DNA from: a bacterium
GTDB taxonomy: Bacteria; Patescibacteriota; Patescibacteriia; Patescibacteriales; JAKAJF01
DNA length: 9,325 nt
NCBI GenBank assembly: GCA_021813875.1
Contig: JAKAJF010000029.1
Coordinates: 1-9,325, forward strand
Reading direction: 5' to 3'
The position numbers were made by a program, and so were the translations under genes. Below, piece after piece: positions 5,582-9,325 of this stretch (positions are counted from its first letter, which is position 1; the number at the start of each line of letters is the position of its first letter). The notes beneath the pieces are model-generated. The model made no database searches. It was not told the origin of the DNA and saw only the letters and a program-made list of their open reading frames with translations.

Positions 5582-6118
5582 TTAATCTTTCTTGATGAAA
5601 GGGAATCCTAATAATTTGAACAGTTCCAGGCCCGCTTCCCGACTTTTGGCGGTAGTGGTGATGGAAATTTCCAAGCCATGGATATTCTCGATTTCATCCG
5701 CTCTTATCTCTGGGAAGGAAATATTTTCCTTGAATCCTACGGTCAGATTTCCCATATTATCGAGATGCTTTTCGCTGATGCCGCGGAAATCCCTGACGCG
5801 GGGGAAGGATATGTTGATGAGCTTTTCCAGAAAATCATACATTCTCTTGCCGCGCAAAGTCACGGCGACGCCGATGACCATGCCCTGTCTGGTCTTGAAG
5901 GCGGAAATCGCCTTTTTGGCCTTGGTCAGGACGGGTTTCTGTCCGGTGATGCGGGCCAGGTTGGCTTCGACCGTGGAGATAAAATCCTTTTCTTTCTTGC
6001 CGACGCCTACGTTTATCACCACCTTGGTGATCCTAGGTATGGCCAGAGTATTCTTGATATCGAGCCTTTTTTTCAACTCCGGGATTATCTCTTTTTTATA
6101 TTTTTCTTGTATTCTCAT
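5582..6118 (-). CDS. rplE: 50S ribosomal protein L5 (uL5)
   Basis: L5 binds 5S rRNA and contacts the P-site tRNA from the central protuberance. The 178-residue product has normal length. Motifs include ITKVVINVGVGK (about 30-41), ITGQKPVLTKAKKAISAFK, VTLRGKRMYDFLEKLI, FPRVRDFRGIS and the C-terminal LEISITTTAKSREAGLELFK then LLGFPF. It starts 4 bp after the rplX stop with leader TTAAAATTATG, so ribosomes probably reach it by re-initiation or leaderless-like entry rather than a Shine-Dalgarno site. Confidence 0.98.
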   Translation of the reverse strand: MRIQEKYKKEIIPELKKRLDIKNTLAIPRITKVVINVGVGKKEKDFISTVEANLARITGQKPVLTKAKKAISAFKTRQGMVIGVAVTLRGKRMYDFLEKLINISFPRVRDFRGISEKHLDNMGNLTVGFKENISFPEIRADEIENIHGLEISITTTAKSREAGLELFKLLGFPFIKKD

Positions 6119-6122
6119 AATT

Positions 6123-6443
6123 TTAATCTATAACCTGCTGGCATTTTTTGCATTCCCTGATCTTCTTGGAGCTTTCCCCGCTCTTGACTTGCTTCTGGCC
6201 GACTCTCGTAGCCTTGCCGCATTTGGGACAGAGCAACATGACGTTAGACAGGTTCATCGGAGCCGGAAATTCGATCCTTTGACCCTGCTCCCCCTCTCTT
6301 CGAGGTCTCAGATGTTTGATCGAGAGATTCAATCCTTCGATGCTGGCCCTGTTAAGAGCAGGAAAAACCTGCAAAACTTTTCCAGTCTTGCCTTTATCTT
6401 TTCCCGCGATTATTTTTACTTTATCGCCTTTTTTGATATTCAT
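6123..6443 (-). CDS. rplX: 50S ribosomal protein L24 with a C-terminal zinc ribbon (uL24)
   Basis: L24 starts large-subunit assembly by binding the 5' region of 23S rRNA. The 106-residue product begins with a KOW domain, KKGDKVKIIAGKDKGKTGKV (4-23), followed by the NRASIEGLNLSIKHLRPR strand-loop region. The C-terminal section has two CxxC pairs, C72/C75 in CPKCGKATRVG and C98/C101 in CKKC, a probable zinc ribbon found in some but not all bacterial L24 proteins (E. coli L24 lacks it). The AAGG before the ATG is only 2 bases away, too near for a standard Shine-Dalgarno site. The gap from rplN is 18 bp. Confidence 0.97.
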   Translation of the reverse strand: MNIKKGDKVKIIAGKDKGKTGKVLQVFPALNRASIEGLNLSIKHLRPRREGEQGQRIEFPAPMNLSNVMLLCPKCGKATRVGQKQVKSGESSKKIRECKKCQQVID

Positions 6444-6461
6444 ATCCTTAAGTCAAAATTT

Positions 6462-6833
6462 TTATAACACTTCGGGAGCCAGAGAGGTTATTTTCATGAA
6501 ACCAGCCTGTCTGACTTCGCGGGCAATCGGCCCCAAGACTCTCGTACCTTTAGGCTCTTTCTTGTTTTTATCGATGATCACGCAAGCATTCTCGTCAAAA
6601 CGCAGATAAGTCCCGTCTTTCCTCCTGATCTCTTTCTTGGTGCGGACGATTACGGCATGGACCACGTCGCTTTTCTTAACGGTGGCGTGCGGAACGGCTT
6701 CCTTGACTACGCCGGTGATGATCTCTCCCACGCGAGCATATCTCTTTTTGTAGCCGCCCAAAACCTTGATGCACATGACCTTCTTGGCACCGCTATTATC
6801 CGCTACTTTTAAGATTGTTTGAACTTGAATCAT
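6462..6833 (-). CDS. rplN: 50S ribosomal protein L14 (uL14)
   Basis: L14 lies at the subunit interface and is the docking site for the silencing factor RsfS. The 123-residue product is nearly the standard 122. It opens MIQVQTILKVADNSGAKKVM and has the VKKSDVVHAVIVRTKKEIRR and DGTYLRFDENACVIID motifs, then PKGTRVLGPIAREVR and the C-terminal KITSLAPEVL. A possible Shine-Dalgarno AAGGT is 11 bases before the ATG, slightly far. It starts 19 bp after rpsQ, in standard order. Confidence 0.99.
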   Translation of the reverse strand: MIQVQTILKVADNSGAKKVMCIKVLGGYKKRYARVGEIITGVVKEAVPHATVKKSDVVHAVIVRTKKEIRRKDGTYLRFDENACVIIDKNKKEPKGTRVLGPIAREVRQAGFMKITSLAPEVL

Positions 6834-6852
6834 ATCTTTGGTTACCTTGGGT

Positions 6853-7122
6853 TTATTTGTAAATTGCGCGCCACTTCTTATCCTTGCTCAGGGGGCGGCA
6901 TTCCACGAAGGAAACTTTATCACCTTCCTTGAACTGGTTCTTCTCGTCATGGACCTTATATTTCTTTCCGGTGGTGAATATCTTCTTATATTTGGGATGG
7001 GTCTTGACCAGGCTGACCAGAACAGTGATGGTCTTATCCATCTTATCGCTCACGACAACGCCTTCGAATACCTTCTTAAGATTCCCTTTCTTTTCCGGAT
7101 TTGTTTTTTTTGCTTTATTCAT
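6853..7122 (-). CDS. rpsQ: 30S ribosomal protein S17 (uS17)
   Basis: S17 is an OB-fold protein that binds the 5' and central regions of 16S rRNA early in assembly. The 89-residue product fits the family. A lysine-rich N-terminus is followed by FEGVVVSDKMDKTITVLVSL (19-38), THPKYKKIF, the VHDEKNQFKEGDKVSFVECR segment and the C-terminal PLSKDKKWRAIYK. It starts 5 bp after rpmC with leader AAATAAAACATATG and no Shine-Dalgarno sequence. Confidence 0.98.
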   Translation of the reverse strand: MNKAKKTNPEKKGNLKKVFEGVVVSDKMDKTITVLVSLVKTHPKYKKIFTTGKKYKVHDEKNQFKEGDKVSFVECRPLSKDKKWRAIYK

Positions 7123-7127
7123 ATGTT

Positions 7128-7340
7128 TTATTTAGCGCTTTCTTTTTCCTCGGTTTCGGATTTGATATTTAACAAGGTCAGGATCCTGGCGATCATTTTT
7201 TTGACCTCCCTGATCTCGCGGATATCTTTGAGCTGTTTAGAAGCGTCTTTAAAACGCAGTTCTCGCAACTTCTCCCTGGTTTCGGCCAGCAACTTCTGCA
7301 GTTCGCCTTTCTTTTTAGTTTTTAATTCCTTTAATTCCAT
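7128..7340 (-). CDS. rpmC: 50S ribosomal protein L29 (uL29)
   Basis: L29 lies near the peptide exit tunnel, beside the docking site of trigger factor and SRP. I chose the ATG at 7340-7338 (70 residues, MELKELKTKKKGELQ), which begins 4 bp after the rplP stop. The frame stays open upstream to a TTG at 7358, which would overlap rplP by 14 bp and add six residues not typical of L29. The long helix-turn-helix fold is evident: KLLAETREKLRELRFKDASK, then the signature LKDIREIREVKKMIARILT. A charged tail (SETEEKESAK) ends the protein. Length is close to the usual 63-70. Confidence 0.96.
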   Translation of the reverse strand: MELKELKTKKKGELQKLLAETREKLRELRFKDASKQLKDIREIREVKKMIARILTLLNIKSETEEKESAK

Positions 7341-7344
7341 ATTT

Positions 7345-7749
7345 TTATTTGGATACAAATTTGCATTTGATCGGCAGTTTATGGGCCGACAGTTCCATGG
7401 CCTCCTGGGCCATCTTGGCGTCGACGCCTTCCATCTCGAACAAGATCATGCCCGGCTTGATGATGGCGACATAATGGTCGACCGATCCCTTGCCTTTGCC
7501 CATGGGGATTTCTCCGCCCTTCTGGGTGACCGGCTTGTCGGGAAAAATCCTGATCCAAATCTTGCCGCTTCTTTTGATATATCTGGATATGACCCTGCGG
7601 GCAGCTTCGATCTGCCTGGAATTGACCCAGCAGGCTTCGAGACTTTTCAATCCGTAGCTTCCGAAGCTCAGATCCACCATGCGGCTGGCTTTGCCGCCCT
7701 TTTTCACCTTATGGGTCTTCCTGTGTTTTGTTTTTTTTGGCATTAACAT
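7345..7749 (-). CDS. rplP: 50S ribosomal protein L16 (uL16)
   Basis: L16 helps form the A-site region of the 50S subunit. The 134-residue product starts MLMPKKTKHRKTHK, the usual beginning, so the ATG at 7749 is preferred over the one two codons later. Motifs: DLSFGSYGLKSLE, SRQIEAARRVISRYIKRSGK, IWIRIFPDKPVTQK and MGKGKGS, then KPGMILFEMEGV. The position matching E. coli Arg81 (hydroxylated by YcfD/RoxA, just before MGKGKG) is proline here (P82), so that modification cannot occur. It has the only clear Shine-Dalgarno site in the window and starts 25 bp after rpsC. Confidence 0.98.
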   Translation of the reverse strand: MLMPKKTKHRKTHKVKKGGKASRMVDLSFGSYGLKSLEACWVNSRQIEAARRVISRYIKRSGKIWIRIFPDKPVTQKGGEIPMGKGKGSVDHYVAIIKPGMILFEMEGVDAKMAQEAMELSAHKLPIKCKFVSK

Positions 7750-7757
7750 ATGCGATT

Positions 7758-7763
7758 CTTCCT
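7758..7763 (-). promoter_or_regulatory. Shine-Dalgarno site of rplP
   Basis: Minus-strand AGGAAG lies 8 bases before the ATG at 7749, a normal spacing. It is the only well-placed anti-SD match I find among 18 visible start codons, and it supports the MLMPKK start over the internal ATG. Confidence 0.7.
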
Positions 7764-7774
7764 AATTTACAAAT

Positions 7775-8470
7775 TTAAAGTTGTTTCTTCCCCACAATTT
7801 CACCCTTGGTTTCGACCACCTGTCCTTTGCTGAAGACTTCTCCCTTATAGATCCAAACCTTGATGCCAATGGCCCCGTAAGTGGTGCGGGCGACGACGCC
7901 GGCGTAATCGATGTCGGCCCTCAAGGTGTGCAAAGGCACCTTGCCCGAAGACAGCATCTCTTCGCGGGCGATTTCCGCCCCATTGAGCCGGCCGCTCATG
8001 ACGACCTTGACGCCCAGACCCCCGGAACGCTCGACGCGACCTATGGCCTGCTTCATCACTCTTCGGAAGGGCATCCTTTTTTCGATTTCCAGGACCATCT
8101 GCTGGGCCACTATATTAGCGCTCAGATTCGGCCTGTCGAATTCATTGATGTTCAGATTAATATCTCCCAATTTAAATTTCTTAAGAAACTTATTATGGAG
8201 CTTCTTCTTCAATTCTTCGGCTCCGGCGCCGCCGCGTCCGATGATCAAGCCAGGTTTAGCGGTGAAAATTCCTAAGCTTATCTTGTTGGCGCTCCTCTCG
8301 ATCTCTATCCTGTCGATGCCGGCTTCTCTCAATTCCTTATCTAAAAATTTCCTGATTTTGGTATCTTGCTCCAGATTCTCGATAAAAGTCTTGCCATTGC
8401 TAAACCATCGCGAAGGCCAGCTTCTCGTTATTCCCATCCTTAAAATTTTTGGATTAACCTTTTGTCCCAT
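7775..8470 (-). CDS. rpsC: 30S ribosomal protein S3 (uS3)
   Basis: S3 lies at the mRNA entry channel and has mRNA helicase activity with S4 and S5. The 231-residue product is of usual length. The N-terminus GQKVNPKILRMGITRSWPSR matches the family GQKVxPxGxRLGI. A type II KH domain contains KPGLIIGRGGAGAEELKKKL, with the GxxG loop as GRGG. The C-terminal domain has MKQAIGRVERSGGLGVKVVM and SGRLNGAEIAREE, then TLRADIDYAGVVARTTYGAI and IKVWIYKGEVF. The start is unusual: a 110-bp gap separates it from rplV, and a palindromic repeat ends only 8 bp before the ATG, leaving leader ATCACTATG with no Shine-Dalgarno site. Confidence 0.98.
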   Translation of the reverse strand: MGQKVNPKILRMGITRSWPSRWFSNGKTFIENLEQDTKIRKFLDKELREAGIDRIEIERSANKISLGIFTAKPGLIIGRGGAGAEELKKKLHNKFLKKFKLGDINLNINEFDRPNLSANIVAQQMVLEIEKRMPFRRVMKQAIGRVERSGGLGVKVVMSGRLNGAEIAREEMLSSGKVPLHTLRADIDYAGVVARTTYGAIGIKVWIYKGEVFSKGQVVETKGEIVGKKQL

Positions 8471-8478
8471 AGTGATTT

Positions 8479-8570
8479 GTCATGGCGAGGAGCGAAGCGA
8501 GTGGCAATCTCGTAGTAAAACTTCATTTACGCCGGGATCGCCACGCTCCTTAACAGTCGCTCGCGATGAC
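8479..8570. repeat. Imperfect palindromic intergenic repeat (GTCATTGCGAG...GCAATCTC family) between rplV and rpsC
   Basis: The 92-bp element begins GTCATGGCGAG (8479-8489) and ends with its near inverted copy CTCGCGATGAC (8560-8570), 10 of 11 bases matching. An inner pair follows the same symmetry: GTGGCAATCTCG (8501-8512) against CGGGATCGCCAC (8533-8544), 10 of 12 matching. The left arm also has GAGCGAAGCGA (8490-8500), for which the right arm has a diverged, asymmetric counterpart with GCTCC. The loop between arms is about 20 bases. This resembles the widespread non-coding palindromes with consensus near GTCATTGCGAGGAGCGAAGC then AATCTC, found scattered in many bacterial genomes; the resemblance is from memory. 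It holds no ORF and would fold into a long hairpin in the rpsC leader. I saw only one copy in the window. Confidence 0.8.
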
Positions 8571-8580
8571 GCTTTTAAAT

Positions 8581-9156
8581 TTATCCAGATTTTCTTTGAA
8601 AAATTTTTTTGGCAAAACCTTTGGTGCTCGAACCCTCGATCTTGGCGTGCCCTCTCCTGCCTTCCTTCCTGGGATCAGCAATCTTCTTGCCCTTTTCGGT
8701 CTCACTGCCCTCATGTTTCTCTTCCTGTTCCTTGATGGCAACACCCTCATCCTCCTTGGGCTTGGACTTCAAGACAACCGGTTCGCTCACCTTGATCTTC
8801 TTGGCTTCCTTGACGCCGCTCTCTTTGACCTCGGCCAGAGTGATATCGATATGGCTGCTTCGCTTTCTGATCGGAGTGGCGCGTCCGTGGGCCTTGGGCA
8901 TCCAGCGGCTCAAAGCGACGCCCTCGTCGACCCTGATTTCCTTGACGTATAAGTTGTTCTTATCCAGTTCAAAATTATTTTCAGCGTTAGCCACGGCGGA
9001 ATTAAGAAGCTTGGCGACCGGTTTGGCGGCCCATTTCTTGTTGAATTTGAGCTGGTCCAGGGCGCTGCCCGCCTCCATGCCGCGGATCATATCCGCCACT
9101 AAACGGACTTTCCTGGCTGACATTCTTATATTTTTTGCTTTTGCTTTGACTTCCAT
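8581..9156 (-). CDS. rplV: 50S ribosomal protein L22 with a long charged C-terminal tail (uL22)
   Basis: L22 lines the peptide exit tunnel with its beta hairpin. The 191-residue product is much longer than the usual 110-115. Residues 1-111 are the conserved domain: KNIRMSARKVRLVADMIRGM (8-27), LLNSAVANAENN, LYVKEIRVDEGVALSRWMPK then AHGRATPIRKRSSHIDI. Residues 112-191 form an extra tail rich in Lys, Glu, Gly and Ser (for example KEDEGVAIKEQEEKHEGSET), probably disordered, ending in a basic aromatic patch GFAKKIFQRKSG. The tail has no in-frame stop or sign of frameshift. It starts 10 bp after rpsS with leader AATAATTAAAAAATTATG and no Shine-Dalgarno site. A palindromic repeat begins 10 bp after its stop codon. 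Confidence 0.96.
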   Translation of the reverse strand: MEVKAKAKNIRMSARKVRLVADMIRGMEAGSALDQLKFNKKWAAKPVAKLLNSAVANAENNFELDKNNLYVKEIRVDEGVALSRWMPKAHGRATPIRKRSSHIDITLAEVKESGVKEAKKIKVSEPVVLKSKPKEDEGVAIKEQEEKHEGSETEKGKKIADPRKEGRRGHAKIEGSSTKGFAKKIFQRKSG

Positions 9157-9166
9157 AATTTTTTAA

Positions 9167-9325
9167 TTATTTGCCGCCCTTGGCTTGCTCTTTGGCCATC
9201 TTGCCGCCATGGCTCAGGAATTTCCTGGTCGGAGCGAATTCGCCGAGCTTATGGCCGACCATATTTTCAACGACATAAACAGGCACATGCTGCTTGCCAT
9301 TATGGACACCGATAGTGAAGCCCAC
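9167..9325 (-). CDS. rpsS: 30S ribosomal protein S19, C-terminal part (gene runs off the window)
   Basis: S19 is a small-subunit head protein that forms a complex with S13 near the A site. Only the last 52 codons and the TAA (9169-9167) are in the window; the family is about 90 residues. The visible sequence contains VGFTIGVHNGKQHVPVYVVE, NMVGHKLGEFAPTRKF and a basic tail LSHGGKMAKEQAKGGK, matching the family signature. Its position upstream of rplV agrees with the S10 operon order, and rplB would be expected next outside the window. Confidence 0.96.
   Translation of the reverse strand: MGFTIGVHNGKQHVPVYVVENMVGHKLGEFAPTRKFLSHGGKMAKEQAKGGK

Noticed and set aside
5592..6467. 291-codon plus-strand open frame
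   Set aside because: It runs antisense across rplE and rplX, both of which are clear family members on the minus strand.
7341..7358. Upstream TTG start for rpmC giving 76 residues
   Set aside because: It overlaps rplP and adds residues atypical for L29. The ATG at 7340 follows the rplP stop by 4 bp and gives the usual N-terminus.
6838..7746. 302-codon plus-strand open frame
   Set aside because: It is antisense to rpsQ, rpmC and rplP, crossing their junctions, and matches no known protein; a frame shadow.
8550..8750. Arg-rich 66-codon minus-strand frame overlapping the rplV tail and the palindrome
   Set aside because: It is an alternative frame of the rplV tail. The rplV frame itself is continuous and has a plausible end, so no frameshift is needed to explain it.
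1..9325. Possible UGA-recoding (code 25) lineage
   Set aside because: No in-frame TGA occurs within any of the recognised genes, and the one TGA serves as a stop in the ATGA overlap with adk, so the standard code suffices.
1..9325. CRISPR array, tRNA, insertion sequence, phage or defence genes
   Set aside because: I looked for spaced direct repeats, cloverleaf-like sequence and transposase or integrase motifs. Nothing supports any of these; apart from the palindrome the window is dense housekeeping sequence.

Overview
The window is one long minus-strand block of core translation genes. It is the fused S10-spc ribosomal protein cluster, followed by the secY, adk and map genes that usually close it. 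In the direction of transcription (high to low coordinates) the order is: rpsS (3' end only), rplV, rpsC, rplP, rpmC, rpsQ, rplN, rplX, rplE, rpsN, rpsH, rplF, rplR, rpsE, rplO, secY, an unrecognised 169-residue gene, adk, and map (5' part only). No credible gene lies on the plus strand.

Organism: a bacterium using the standard stop codons (TAA mostly, one TAG, one TGA). Several traits point to the Candidate Phyla Radiation (Patescibacteria), perhaps a Parcubacteria-like lineage. There is no rpmD (L30) between rpsE and rplO. L22 has a long charged tail and S5 a basic Arg/Gly-rich N-terminus. Most starts lack a Shine-Dalgarno sequence and are instead preceded by a short A/T-rich leader ending in AT. 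The lineage is an inference from gene content and recollected sequence style, not from a search.

Layout: 9325-7128 holds rpsS to rpmC. Its main irregularity is a 92-bp imperfect palindrome (8479-8570) in the rplV-rpsC gap, of the GTCATTGCGAG...GCAATCTC family of bacterial intergenic repeats. From 7122 to 2898 the spc genes rpsQ to rplO are packed with gaps of 4 to 30 bp. The exception is rplF-rplR, where a 66-bp partly GC-rich spacer holds a hairpin that encloses the rplF stop codon. secY (2894-1623) is followed by a perfect 10-bp-stem hairpin and an extended -10 promoter-like sequence (TGATATAAT). These appear to begin a second transcription unit: the unknown gene, adk and map, with a 4-bp ATGA overlap and then a zero-base junction.

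Together the genes supply ribosome subunits, the Sec channel through which membrane proteins are inserted, adenine nucleotide balance, and removal of the initiator methionine. I see no defence system, mobile gene, CRISPR array or tRNA. The least explained items are the unknown gene (1027-1536), the palindrome at 8479-8570, the shared ATATG start context and the rplF-rplR spacer.
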